DNA of 64,000 bases from Crotalaria pallida. Its lineage: Eukaryota > Streptophyta > Magnoliopsida > Fabales > Fabaceae. Position numbers and translations under genes: made by a program. The number at the start of each line of letters is the position of its first letter. Position 1 is the stretch's first letter. The notes beneath the pieces are model-generated. The model did no database searches. It saw only the letters and a list, made by a program, of their open reading frames with translations, and had not been told where the DNA came from. This document shows positions 52,831 to 63,743 of the stretch, one piece after another. Location of the stretch: positions 148,118,597 to 148,182,596 of the forward strand of contig CM075652.1 in the NCBI GenBank assembly GCA_037953625.1. Direction: 5' to 3'.

Positions 52831-54475
52831 GACGTCTTCTTCGCAATACATGTACACATTAAAAAAAATTATTCATACAAATATTTGAAGGGGACCAGTA
52901 AATTTAAGACGATAAAGAAAAACTAAAATAACGTTAGAAAGGATGGAAAAGTTTAATATTGTGGTGGTTGTTTAATTTATCCAACCCTGTTTTAAGTTTG
53001 AGTGGGTATGTACCGCAGAGAAGGAAGGGGAGTCTAGCAGGCTAGTTTGTTCATCTTTTAGGGGTGCGCGCGGCTTGCTTAGCTTCTTCATGCAGCAGAA
53101 TTGCAGTTTTTTGCGTCTCTGCTGTTAACAGTGGCTGGGAGATCATACTATTATTTGTAGCTTTTAACAGTAGGCTGGGGTTTTGTTTATTTTGCAGCGT
53201 TTTGAGGCTATTGCTTCTAACTTTGGTGTATGTGTCAATGTGTGGCTTTAATCTTTTTTCTGGTGGGAAGCAATCTTTTTGCTCCTTATCCCTAATACAA
53301 TTTTTCTTTTATCTAAAAAAATAAGTAAAAATATATTGAAAAGACACACTTAATATTACTATTAAAGTTCTTAATAATTTAATTTAACTTTTCCATATAA
53401 AATATTATTTTTAATTCTTTAGAGTTTAAGTTAAAAAAATAATATTAATAGTAAAAAATTTAATATTGTGGTCCTGGCGGCCAGTGAAGGATCTAGGAAT
53501 TCTTAGTTATGGGGGCGACCTATACATAAATAGGTAGTATTAAAAATATATTTTACTTTTTAGAGTTGTTAAGCTTGACGATAAATACTCAAAAAATATT
53601 GGAGTATATGTTTTCTTGTGAAACTAAATATATAAATTTTTGAATTTTTCAAGGTATCATTTTCCATAAAATTTATTCACTTTTAGAATATTTTCTTTTC
53701 CACTAAATAAGATTAAGAAAACCTTTTTTTAAAAAAAAAAAAAATGACATACTAGTCGTTACTTGTGTGATTAAATAAATGTCTAATCTTTGCAAAATAT
53801 AAATCATATAAAAAATCATATGCCAAAACAATAAAAGTTTAAATTAGATAAACAACCAAGACATGTTCTTATAACTATTCTATATGTATTAGTATATTGA
53901 GAAAAAAATTGTTTCAAAGCTTAAAGTAAGTCACTAGCGTGACTAGAAGAAGAAAAAATATATTGCAAAGAAAAGCCAGCAGCGTGACTAGAACAGGTGA
54001 CCATATGCACTCTCCACCAAAATAGAGGGCACAACATCACAAGTCACTATAGCAATCCGCCATATATTTGTAGGTATCTCGAAGTTAAAATATAAACACA
54101 CATTCATATATATGTTTCAAAAAAAAAAGTTAGTGGGGGCATGTGCCCCCAGTAAGCATAAGGTGGATCCGTCTCTGCTGGCGGCATGCTAGTTTGGCGT
54201 ACAGGACTCTCCACACAAAAAACGTGCAAATAAAAGAAATTTGATATTCTATCTGGTTCTAAATATGAGAAAAAAATTAATAAAAAAAATTTACTTAAAA
54301 AGAATAACATTGAGAATAAAAAAAATTAATCTAGACAACCACTTTATAAAAGTATTTTAAGAATTATTTTATTTAATAATATAGAATTAATTAATTTTTT
54401 CTTATATTACAAACTACTAATAATATATATTTTTTCTTATATTCAAGACTGGAAGAAGTTTGATCTTAATAAAAA
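52831..54475. repeat. Block S, copy 3
   Basis: Landmarks: cttcttcgcaatacatgtac, tgaaggggaccagtaaattt, gataaagaaaaactaaaata, gtggtcctgg, tttggcgtacaggactctcc, aaaaaacgtgcaaataaaa, ending in a family F MITE (about 54244-54460). Contains a roughly 330-bp insertion (52990-53320), possibly a LINE 3' tail (ctaatacaatttttctttta), and a hAT-like element. Confidence 0.75.
53482..54177. mobile_element. hAT-like non-autonomous element in block S copy 3
   Basis: 696 bp, ends CAGTGAAGGATCTAGG and GGTGGATCCGTCTCTG (inverted match), exact 8-bp duplication CTGGCGGC (53474-53481 and 54178-54185). The other block S copies show the uninterrupted site region (gtcctggatgcatgct and similar). Confidence 0.88.
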
Positions 54476-55659
54476 AAAAGTAAGTATGATAAATAATTAA
54501 TTAAAGAGTTTTTTCATTTGTTAGAAATGAAAACACAATGTCATAATTATAAATAAATATCAATAATTTTAGAAAATGAAAACAAAAAAAGTTTTTACAG
54601 AGCAAACACGCCTTAAGGGTCTATTTGGTTTGCGAAAAGCCGAAAACGTTTTCTATTTTCATTTTCAAAAGCTATTGATAATTATAATTATGCTCGTTTT
54701 CATTTCATTTCCTATTTTCAAAATTTTATATAGGAAACTGTAAAAATGATAAAAAGTTGTTTTCACTATTAACTATATAAATATTAGGAAATATGAAACA
54801 AAATGAAAACACGTGATCATATTCATAATTAATAAAAATTATAAATTACAGATGGAATAATAATTATAATTATCAATAACTTTAAAAAAAAATTGTTTTT
54901 TCAAACCAAACATACCCATAACCTAAAATATTAAGTGGGATTCCCAAGGTATTCACCCTTGAAAAATATCAGTTAGAAATCCATTTACTAGTATTTGTAA
55001 TTTTCTTATTTTTAAGAGGTAATTACTCATTTTTCGGGCATTAAGAGTGGTTTTATTTGCTTAAGCTGTGTAATATTAAGTGGGAGCATTCAGGTTCAAA
55101 TTTCGTGAAGTATAATGTCTTCTCCATTACTTGAAACTAATAAAAATAAAAGCAATTTCAAAAAAGAAATTACTCATCCTTCTTCGTACACAATTTTAAG
55201 ATATTAGAGCTTATGATATAAATTTTAAGATTCAATAAGTTATTCACATTAGATATACATTTTAAAAAGTATTTATACAATTAAGATATTTGGATGTAAA
55301 AGTCCTCAAACACTTATAAGGACCAACGATTATTATTCTTAAAATTGAATTAAAAATTAATCGTTTGAATTTAAAATTAAATTTATTATCATTCATCCTA
55401 ATATTATAATTGCACGTGCTTAAGAGTAAAAAACACAAATTTGCATGAGAATGGATTCAAATAGAACCTTTATTTAAAATGAAATCCATAAATAAATTAC
55501 ATGGGGGTCAAGCAATTTTGGATTTGCATAGGTTACTTGTACATAACACTAATGAAAGCAAAGCTTGACAAAGATGCCACAAATGTAACACACAAGTCAC
55601 TTATTCCATTCACTTATTATTATTCAGATAAGAGCATCTACTTAATTTGGCATATTATA

Positions 55660-56673
55660 CTAAGCTTTGGGTTTGATGCGATTCAAAGCTGCTGAGACAC
55701 ACTCAAATATTGCATCCGAAACTGCCGTCATTGACTGCAATATCACATTAGATTTTATAACATTGGGAAGTACCTTACCACTGAAATCAGCTTGAACATC
55801 ACGGAACCTGTCCCAAAGCATAATTCCTCCATAGTTAGGTGTATTCTTAATGATGGGAAGCACACCGTCATTCACCATATCCGGTGGACAGTAACCACTT
55901 CCAGCTGCACTCTCTGCTGCAGGTAACCCTAAGAAGATAGTGTTATTGGGTTGAACTATAGAGGCCCATTTAGCCCATGAGTTCAACAATTTACCAACGC
56001 CATCGGAACGTGAACAGGCACATTGAGGGTTGTTGTAGAATTGGATAAAGATATAATCAAAAAGGCCAGTTTCAATGGCCTTCCCGAGGTAGTAAATGTA
56101 TGGTTCGGTTGGACATTGAGGTGCTGCTGACAAGTAAAAGTACCTACCACTCTGTCTGTAAGTGTCAAGTTCTTTAGCAAGATCATCCCAATAAAGATCA
56201 GAGTATTCAATATCAAAATCAATGCCATCTAAGGTAACACTTCCTAGTGGACCATTTTGGCCATTGAGAAAGTTGTTATAGAGATACTTGGCAACATTTT
56301 TGGCATCTTGAGGTGAACATAGGCTATAGTCATAGGTCGGCCTTACATCAGCTCCTCCAAGGGAAAGTAAAACTTTGATACCTTTGGATTGACAGTATTG
56401 TATTTCCGATTGAAGTTTGGTGCAGGGGCTCCAATCACCACAGTGGCCAGCAAAGTTCCATTTCACTTCTCTGTCACAACCAAATTGAGCTAGAAAAGCA
56501 AGGAGAACTATTTCATACTTTTTAGTGTCACATGTCTCGGTCAAGGAGAGATCACCATTGTTCTGGCCCCAATAAATGGCTATACCACCTTGGGAGCCAA
56601 GGGAAGAGGTGATGGAGGAGGAGAATGTGATGAGGCACAAGAGAAGTACTAATGCTTGCCTTTTGGAAGCCAT
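55660..56673 (-). CDS. Class III chitinase-like GH18 protein with C-terminal extension (chitinase 3)
   Basis: Single exon, 337 residues, close paralogue of chitinase 2. The signal peptide (about 1-26) is nearly identical; the mature protein starts near SQGGIAIYWGQNNGD. Active-site motif DGIDFDIE at 149-156 with Glu156; LSAAPQCP, QFYNNPQCAC and GGIMLWDRFRDVQ present. Cysteines in FGCDREV, GHCGDWSPC and CQSKG match chitinase 2. It shares the roughly 35-residue C-terminal tail ending NRIKPKA, so the extension existed before the duplication and has kept its pattern (hydrophobic spacing and a final KPKA/IPKA). Differences cluster in loops (RPTYDYSL versus WAYDYGL), which could alter substrate binding; that is inference. 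No disabling change seen. Confidence 0.93.
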   Translation of the reverse strand: MASKRQALVLLLCLITFSSSITSSLGSQGGIAIYWGQNNGDLSLTETCDTKKYEIVLLAFLAQFGCDREVKWNFAGHCGDWSPCTKLQSEIQYCQSKGIKVLLSLGGADVRPTYDYSLCSPQDAKNVAKYLYNNFLNGQNGPLGSVTLDGIDFDIEYSDLYWDDLAKELDTYRQSGRYFYLSAAPQCPTEPYIYYLGKAIETGLFDYIFIQFYNNPQCACSRSDGVGKLLNSWAKWASIVQPNNTIFLGLPAAESAAGSGYCPPDMVNDGVLPIIKNTPNYGGIMLWDRFRDVQADFSGKVLPNVIKSNVILQSMTAVSDAIFECVSAALNRIKPKA

Positions 56674-56734
56674 GGTTATGGATTGTGTGTGTTTTCTTGT
56701 TTAGGCTTGGTGACTCTTAAAGTAAAAGGAGAAA

Positions 56735-56745
56735 CCTATTTATAA
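56735..56745 (-). promoter_or_regulatory. TATA box of chitinase 3
   Basis: The minus strand reads TTATAAATAGG, about 65 bp before the ATG at 56673, conserved with chitinase 2. Confidence 0.7.
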
Positions 56746-56832
56746 CAAGAACGAAGGTCAAATTGGTCTTTTAGGCTATCACAACAGTTAAAGTTTGAAG
56801 TGGTGCCAGCCAATACAACACCATATGTGATG

Positions 56833-57137
56833 TGTTAGGATGCTAAGGAGCACCCTAAGAAGAAGATGAACTAAAAGGATAAAAGAATAAAAAATAACAC
56901 ATATAGAACTAACAAAGATAATTCATTTTTCATTGATTCTAATAAAAGATGATACATTTCTTTTATAGTAAATACCCAAATCCTAAAACTCTTAATAACC
57001 ATACACTTGTCACAATCATAATACTTAAGAACAATCTAGAATAATTCATATTATAAAATATAATCTAATAATCTAATTTATTTAATTACTATCCTATCCC
57101 CTGCTTGATTATGGACCTTAGCCCTAACATCCTATCA
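56833..57137 (-). mobile_element. Solo LTR in the chitinase 3 upstream region
   Basis: 305 bp, TGTTAGGATGC ... CATCCTATCA with an exact 5-bp duplication TGATG (56828-56832 and 57138-57142). It lies about 160 bp upstream of the chitinase start. Copy A of the duplication lacks it, so it post-dates the duplication. Confidence 0.85.
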
Positions 57138-57720
57138 TGATGCCAATGGTTTTATCCTTTGATTTTAGGTTTATAAATTATCAGTGGTTAATAACAAAGG
57201 TTTTGCTTCGGCACCTTTTCCACGTTAAGGGTGTTGTAGGCCCAATACTAAAGGGTTACGTTTCCTTTTTTTTTTTTTTCACATTAACTAGGCATATTTT
57301 TAATTTATAAGTTTTGCAATCAAGTCCCTAAAATATTTATATAGAAATATTATTTTTATCCTTAATGTAGTTTATCCAAAATATCCTTATTTTAATAATA
57401 TTTTTAATTTATCCAAAATATTTTCATCTCAATATTATTTTTCATTTATCCAAAATACTTTTATTATAATAATATTTTTCATCTACCTAAAATACTTTCA
57501 TTATAAGAATACCCTAATTTCAATATTATTTTTCATCTATCCAAAATACCCTCATTTCAACATTTTTGTTAATCTATCCAAAATACCTTCATTTTAATAT
57601 TATTTTTTATCTATTCAAAATACCATATTTTAATATTATTTTACTGCACCATCTGTGATGCCAATGGTTTTATCCATTGATTTCAGGTTTATACATTATC
57701 GGTGGTTGATAATAACAAAC
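57138..57720. repeat. Direct repeat enclosing a minisatellite
   Basis: 'tgatgccaatggttttatcc' and the next 40 bp occur at about 57138 and again at about 57655. Between them, 57365-57640 holds about seven diverged units of roughly 40 bp containing 'atccaaaatac' and 'ttcaatattatttttcatct'. Confidence 0.7.
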
Positions 57721-58430
57721 AGGTTACCTGTTCTACAAGTTCTATATACATATTCGTATTTGACGGTGATAAAAAAATGTGGAAAGTTGATTAAGATTAA
57801 AAAAAATATATATATCCACGGTTTAAACATGTATACATTGGTTCATTAAAATTAATAAAAAAAATAATACCATTCTCTTTCGTTTCTCTCTTGGTTTCTT
57901 TGCTCATCATGAACCCAGAACAACAACATGGGGTATCAATGAATAAAGCCAAGCATTTAATAAATGTTTAGTTTAATTTCATATAGAAGATTCAAATATG
58001 TAGAATTTATTTTCTTTATTTTCATTAGTCCTTGAACTAAAATAAATAAATTATAATTTCACTGTGAAGCATGAACACATACATGCTCATGGGCAGTCAT
58101 ATTTATACTGCTTCGTCATAAACTTCACCTCGTTCCTTGGCTGAACCCAACTTTTCTGCAAATAATACATGAAATTCACTTGAAGCTTTGACAATCAAAC
58201 CCAAGTGATGACCTAAAATTAAGGAATAATTCGGGTCAAAGTCACAAGCAGTGCAATTTTCCTATGGTTGGGTAAGGAAGAAAGCTGTTCCAAATTAAAA
58301 AAAATATTAATAACCGGCTATCATTGCTTATCATTCCACATTTCTCCTTATAATCGGTAAACATACATCCTGACCACTAGTCCGGTATGTATACGGAACC
58401 ACAGTAAAATGCTTCTTCAAAACAAAGTAT
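57721..58430. other. Non-coding spacer
   Basis: No gene recognised. Part of the enlarged interval between chitinase 3 and block S copy 4. Confidence 0.4.
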
Positions 58431-58616
58431 AGTACCTAAGAGAATTTTGTACCTTAAATTTTCTATAAAAACGGTTAGAAATATACAATAATATTATTAA
58501 TGTAATACATAATTTCAATTTATTTGTATTCACCGCCATTATTTTGATTTAGGATAAACCTTTTTATTTTTTTATTAACTTTATGGTATAAATGGAGTAG
58601 AAAAATAAATACTTAA

Positions 58617-58639
58617 CCCCCCCCCCCCCCCCCCCCCCC
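58617..58639. repeat. Homopolymer of 23 C
   Basis: A run of 23 C in AT-rich sequence. The duplicated counterpart near 26350-26370 has ordinary sequence (aaaaacttatttgggaattt), so the run arose after duplication or reflects assembly error. Confidence 0.9.
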
Positions 58640-58730
58640 AATAACTTCCCTTTTTTTTATATATAGACAGACATTTATATTTTTGGGAAAAGGAATAAAA
58701 AACAAAGTTTGATCCTGAAAATAAGAAGAG

Positions 58731-59560
58731 GATGTCCTCTTCGCGATAACTGTACAAACAAAAAATACAATTATTCATACAAATAATTGAAGGGGACCAG
58801 TAAATATTTTTTATGATAAGCGGGGACCAGTAAATTTAATAGTACGATAAAGAAGAAAACCCAAAACATTAGAAACCATCTTTTCCTCATTCCTAGTACG
58901 AGAATGAGAATAAAAAATAAGTAAAAATATAGGAGAAAAATTTGGTAATCTCTCTAGTTCTTATTATAAGCATTTTTTTTAGAGAGAAAAAGAGGCTTAC
59001 AATAAAGACCGAAAGGAGTATTAGACAATTTTATCCAAGTCCTTGTTAATTAGGGAATGTGAATTAACCTTGTTTTTATTAATGAGATTAAGTAAACAAC
59101 AATATAAAGAGTATGACATTATTATGTCTTAACCCAAAATCTTTAGGCATTAATCCATGAGTCTTTCCACTAATATGTTGTTCAACTTACCATATTCTAA
59201 CTAATGTGAAACTAGTTTATTATTTTACTCTCTCAACAATTATTTTTTAAAAAAATTAAAATTTATTTTTTTCGATATTTTTTACAACAACTAAAAATTA
59301 TATTGTGGTCCTGGAGGCTTGCTAATTTGGCGTATAGGACTCTCCACACCAAAAACGTGCAAATGAAAAAAATCAGTATTTCATCCCGTCTTAATTATAA
59401 GAAAAAAATTAATTTTATACTACTTGTCAAAAATATTAATTGAATGTATATAATTTTCATAAATTAATAAAAAGAAGATGTGCTTTAAAAAAATAGTATT
59501 AAGAAAAAAAATAAATCAAGACAATCACTTTTTAAATGTATTATTTTAAAAATGATTGTA
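58731..59560. repeat. Block S, copy 4 (upstream of chitinase 3)
   Basis: Landmarks: cctcttcgcgataactgtac, tgaaggggaccagtaaatat, gataaagaagaaaacccaaa, ttgtggtcctggaggcttgc, aaaaacgtgcaaatgaaa, and a family F MITE from 59377. It keeps the empty site for the Mutator-like insertion of copy 2. 59030-59260 holds the dispersed repeat also seen at 1310-1510. Confidence 0.75.
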
Positions 59561-59564
59561 TTTT

Positions 59565-59802
59565 GAAACTTTTATTTTGTCTCTATTTATAAGATCATAT
59601 ACCAATTTTTAATAATAATTAATTATTTTTTCACAAACATCCTTATTTACATAACACTAATTAGATTCTCAATAATATTAATAGTGATAGTTTTAAAAAT
59701 GTATATCAAATTTTCACATTTATAATACAATTAACTAAATTAATTAACTTTCTTAATACACGTGAAATTCTCATAAAAAATTATATAAAAGGAGGAAGAG
59801 AA
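59565..59802. mobile_element. Family A MITE, truncating family F
   Basis: Interior 'tttataagatcatatacca' and 'cacaaacatccttatttaca' match family A; the F sequence stops where it begins. Ends are degenerate. Confidence 0.6.
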
Positions 59803-60280
59803 TAACAGGCCATTGAAGCGGTAACCTAAGATTGCGAACCACCAACTAATATTGTTTTAAAAAATTTATTATAGGGAAAGTGTGGAAAAACTCCCTCCGT
59901 TTCTTAGTTTTGTAGAAATCTAATACATAATTTTTCCTGACTAATTATATTACAACCTTTTTTTTTATTTCTAATATTTTACCCTCTCTTCAATAACAAT
60001 TATGTTAAAGTATTAATTATATTACAACCATTTTTTTTATTTCTAATATATTACCCTCTCTTCAATAACAATTATGTTAAAGTATTATAGTCAAAATGTT
60101 TTTTCTAATTTATGCACCATATGCATACGTTAACTTTAAGAAATAAATTTTATGAGAAAATGTTATGTTTAGTATACCTAATGTTCCAATACACTTTACT
60201 TTTGTTGTTTGCTTATCCTATACTACATGAATTCATTGGATAAAAAAAAAACCTAATCAAAATACTTAAAATTCTTATAT
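59803..60280. other. Non-coding spacer
   Basis: Contains a direct duplication of about 65 bp (attatattacaaccatttttt ... tcttcaataacaattatgtt) at about 59946 and 60016. No gene. Confidence 0.5.
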
Positions 60281-60620
60281 CACTACTAAAAAAGTGTGAT
60301 TTAGAGACAGAATTTAGAGGTGGAAAAATTTTGGTCTACCAGAGATGGATGCTGAGACAGATTAGTAAAAACTGAAAATAAATTATAGCGACAAACTTTT
60401 CGGTCTCTAAATATTCCGTCTCTAACCATGCAAAAAATAATTCATTAACACTCCCTCCGGTCCATATTATAAACACCCATTTTGTGAGAGAAAGGGTGCT
60501 TATAATATGGATCGGAGGGAGTATTATATAATAATGTTAGAGACGGATATATTAGCTGCTGTTTGTAGACGAATTCTTTCCGTCTCTATTTTTTTTTATT
60601 CCATTTAAGTATAAGTGGGA
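60281..60620. mobile_element. CACTA transposon end fragment
   Basis: Begins CACTACTAAAAAAGTGTG with subterminal 'agagacag/gagacgga/ccgtctct' words in both orientations. A 71-bp palindromic mini-MITE (60451-60521, CTCCCTCCGGTCCATATTAT ... ATGGATCGGAGGGAG) is inserted in it. The right CACTA terminus was not found. Confidence 0.6.
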
Positions 60621-60639
60621 AAAAAAGTTAAACGATATT

Positions 60640-61015
60640 GTTTTGTGAACTTCTTAAGGTTTCCCTCAGCCATATTCATCTTTTAACTCATTCAAGCCGA
60701 AAACCCTAGCACCCACGAGATTGAAGAGTGATACGACAGTGGCACACGACGCAAGGGCATAACAAAGAGACGACGTAGCAGCGGTGTGCTTGCGGCTCCT
60801 CTCTTTGTCTCTGACGCGACCTTCGATTCTTCACTTCTCTCATGATAGGGGAAATGGCGAGCTTAGGTTCTTCAGAGACGAAGTCACTCGCCGCGGTTTT
60901 ACCTCATATCTTTACCAAGCTCTCAAGGAGACGGAAATGGTGGATCTCGATCTAATTTGTGATTCGCCGTAAATGGCGGATCTCGGAGGAGAGACGACCA
61001 GGGCTTAATGGGGGA
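60640..61015. other. GC-rich gene-like segment next to the CACTA end
   Basis: Unlike its surroundings, rich in CG dinucleotides (gcgacc, cgccgcgg, gacgacg), with 'gaaaaccctagcacccacga' resembling a plant 5' leader. Frames on + are short (for example 60855 ATGGCGAGCTTAGG, about 30 codons). It could be a captured promoter or first exon; no product recognised. Confidence 0.45.
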
Positions 61016-61588
61016 CGGTCTATTTATTTATTTTGCATTAATCCTGATTCTTTTCAAAGCAAAAACCATCTCGTTTTGAGCTAAACAACGTTATTTTGAT
61101 TATTTAATGGGTTACATCAGTTTTTATTATCAGACATAAATAACAACAAAAGAGAAACTAAAACAAGTACTGTATTAATTTGGAAATTGAAGAACTAAAA
61201 AATAATTTCTTTAATTTTAAAGACCAAAATAAATATAAATATCCCCTTTGTAAACAAAAAATAAATAAATATAAATATAAACTCATGGACCAAAGTTATA
61301 GATTAGTCATAAATCAATATTTCCAGTTGCGAGGAGAACCCTTTAGCCAAAGTCGCTCTTAAAAATTTAAATTTGATCTCTGACGTCCTTACAAGATATT
61401 AATACATCAGACTTTTGACAACTGGATCAACTCTTTGTTATTTTGTGTTTATAGATCTATGACGAGAATTTATATTAGATTATACTACTAATTAGGCTTA
61501 AATATTTTTTTTTTCTTGTGAATAAGATTATTGATTTTGTTATTAGTTTTTGGGAAAAAAAATTGATCTATCTTAGTCATGGTAAAGT
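61016..61588. other. Non-coding spacer
   Basis: AT-rich with no recognisable gene. Confidence 0.4.
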
Positions 61589-61600
61589 TATAAAATCTTA

Positions 61601-61707
61601 GTCCGCGTAAGACAGTCCAGTTGATGGCTGCAAGGACATTTAGAATTTTCTCATCCCCAGGTCATGGGTTCTAGTCCCGGACCTCCCATGTAAAAAAAAG
61701 AAGTTAC
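61601..61707 (+). mobile_element. tRNA-derived SINE, family 3
   Basis: 107 bp: gtccgcgtaagacagtccag (box A region ccagttgatggc), box B ggttctagtcccgg, A-rich tail, exact 12-bp duplication TATAAAATCTTA (61589-61600 and 61708-61719). A scrap of its head occurs at about 33008-33029. Confidence 0.8.
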
Positions 61708-62023
61708 TATAAAATCTTAAAAATCATCCACATCCATTAGTTTTAGCCGTTTGCCAGTTCAAACCTCATTTTACAATGTGGTTCGATTCAATTCTAGCAT
61801 TCTCGTAATAATCTGATCTAGAATCGGCTAACACCTCTACTTCCAAACCCCTTTTATTTCCTTTCTCGAGAATTAACATTACGAGTACATATGTGCATTT
61901 AACATTACAGTACATGTCTGCATCTTAAGTAAAAAAGTTTTATTAAGAGCATACAGTATTTATTTGTGCCGAAAGATTGTGCTTTTAGTTTTTTTTTTCC
62001 TTCCAAAAATAATTATAATATAG

Positions 62024-62200
62024 TACTCCCTCCAATTTTATTTATAAAATCCTTTTGAGGTTTTTATTTTGATCTTATTTATTTTCAATTTTCAATTGCA
62101 TTTAATCACTTCTTTTCATTAACACCCCTATAAAGTCAACACTTGTTAGAATTCCAATAATAATTATAAGGGATAGTTTTTAAAAAAATAAGACTGGAGA
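62024..62200. mobile_element. Family A MITE, truncated
   Basis: TA + CTCCCTCCAATTTTATTTAT with interior 'cacccctataaagtcaacac' as in the copy at 33505; the right half is missing. It is followed by a 50-bp-scale local duplication (taggatttagatac(c/g)gtgatctcaagt at about 62260 and 62312) and a (TA)n run at 62356-62386. Confidence 0.7.
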
Positions 62201-62351
62201 AATCATTAACTATCTGTCAACTATACTGAGTTTTATTGGTTCTTAGAAAACTATCTAAAAATAGGATTTAGATACCGTGATCTCAAGTCCGTGCTTAAGG
62301 AACTATCTAGAAATAGGATTTAGATACGGTGATCTCAAGTCTCAAGTTCCA

Positions 62352-62389
<38 letters not shown>

Positions 62390-62558
62390 TTATTAAAGTG
62401 TGTTTCTAGGGCATTATATATTATTTAAAATAATAGTATTCCCTTCTTTTATTGAATACTACTACAAGAGAAAATATTGATTATAGTAAGATTTATGTGT
62501 ACTTTGTCTTGTCCATATTTAATTCCTATTGAAAATTATAGTAGTATTTAATTTTTAT

Positions 62559-63157
62559 TATTCTCTATATCCCTATATATAAGTCACTTTTAATTAATTC
62601 ACGCAGATTAAGAAAAATAATTACTCCATCTGTCCCTTAATATAAGTCCCTTTTACTTAATTCACGCATATTAAGAAAATTAATTATTACTCTCAAATTT
62701 ATCAAAAAAATATGTTGTCATTCCAATGTTACCCCTATTTAAAACTTTATAACTCTATTCATTTCTCTTTATTGTAATTATTATCTTATCACCCATATGC
62801 AAATATGAGGGGTGTATTAGGAATAAACTCTTTAATACTACCTAGATATTCTAAAACAACTTATAAAAAGAGACATCAATTCTACCAAAATGGTGTCCTA
62901 TATTAAGGGACGGATGGAGTATTACTCTCAAATTCATCAAAAATATATTGTCATTCTAAAGTTATTCTTATTTAAAAATTTACAACTCTATTCATTTCTC
63001 TATTTATTGTCATTATTACCTATCACACATATGTAATTATGAAAGGTGTATTTGGAATAAATTTTTAAATGCTATCTAGATATTCTAAAACAACGTATAA
63101 AAATGATATCAAATCTTCCCAAATGGTGCCCTATAATAAGAGACAAAGAGAGCAGTA
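62559..63157. mobile_element. Family B MITE split by another family B MITE
   Basis: Degenerate ends (TTCTCTATATCCCTATATAT and CTATAATAAGAGACAAAGAG). Interrupted by 62622-62921; resumes with 'ttactctcaaattcatcaaa', the same words seen uninterrupted inside the inner copy. Confidence 0.8.
62622..62921. mobile_element. Family B MITE (inner copy), intact
   Basis: 300 bp, TA-bounded, ends CTCCATCTGTCCCTTAATAT and ATATTAAGGGACGGATGGAG. Confidence 0.87.
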
Positions 63158-63162
63158 AGTAT

Positions 63163-63436
63163 TACCTTCGTCCCTAAATATAAAACTCTCTTGACACTTT
63201 TATTTTGTCCCTATTTATTAAGCCTCATACCAATTTTCAATGATCATTAATTACTTTTTTTCACAAACACCCATGTTTATTTAACACTTTTTAGGTTCCC
63301 AATAATATTAATAGGGGTAATTTTGAAATTACATATCAAAAATTCACATTTTCAATACAATTAACTAAATTATTTCACTTTCTTAATGGGAGTGAAATCC
63401 TCCAAAAAGGCTTTATATTTAGGGACGGAGGAAGTA
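63163..63436. mobile_element. Family A MITE inserted in the family C host
   Basis: TA + CCTTCGTCCCTAAATATAAA on the left and TATATTTAGGGACGGAGGAAG on the right; interior matches family A (aacactttttaggttcccaa). Confidence 0.8.
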
Positions 63437-63743
63437 TGTCCATTAATTAATGTACTGATTTAGATATGAGAGATTATAAAGTATAATTAATGAGGAGTAA
63501 GAAAAATGATTGAATGAAAGGTTAAAGTTGAAAAGAAATATATGTTTATGCATCGAACTTGTAAAAGGACAAAATATATGAAACAAAAAAAAAAGTGTAA
63601 ACGACCAAACAAAATGGATCGGAGGGAGCAAGACATAATTTTATCTTGAAAAATATTAAATTTATAATATCAAAAATTAGTGAATTTAAATTTTTAATTA
63701 AATATTCTATTAACGTATTTTTTAACCAATAATTTTAAAACAT

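Larger units (their letters stand above)
54955..58725. repeat. Segmental duplication, copy B (contains chitinase 3)
   Basis: Counterpart of 23625-26455: shares the downstream flank (gttagaaatccatttactag, gggagcattcaggttcaaat), the gene, the TATA region and upstream words (caccgccattattttgattt at about 58531). Expanded by a solo LTR and tandem repeats between gene and distal block. Confidence 0.82.
62437..63630. mobile_element. Family C MITE (reverse) hosting a MITE stack
   Basis: Left TA + TTCCCTTCTTTTATTGAA, right ATGGATCGGAGGGAG (63628). The C sequence stops at 'atttttatta' (62560), shows only a few bases between 63158 and 63163, and resumes at 63437 'tgtccattaattaatgta', as in the partly visible copy at 63744. 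Confidence 0.78.
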
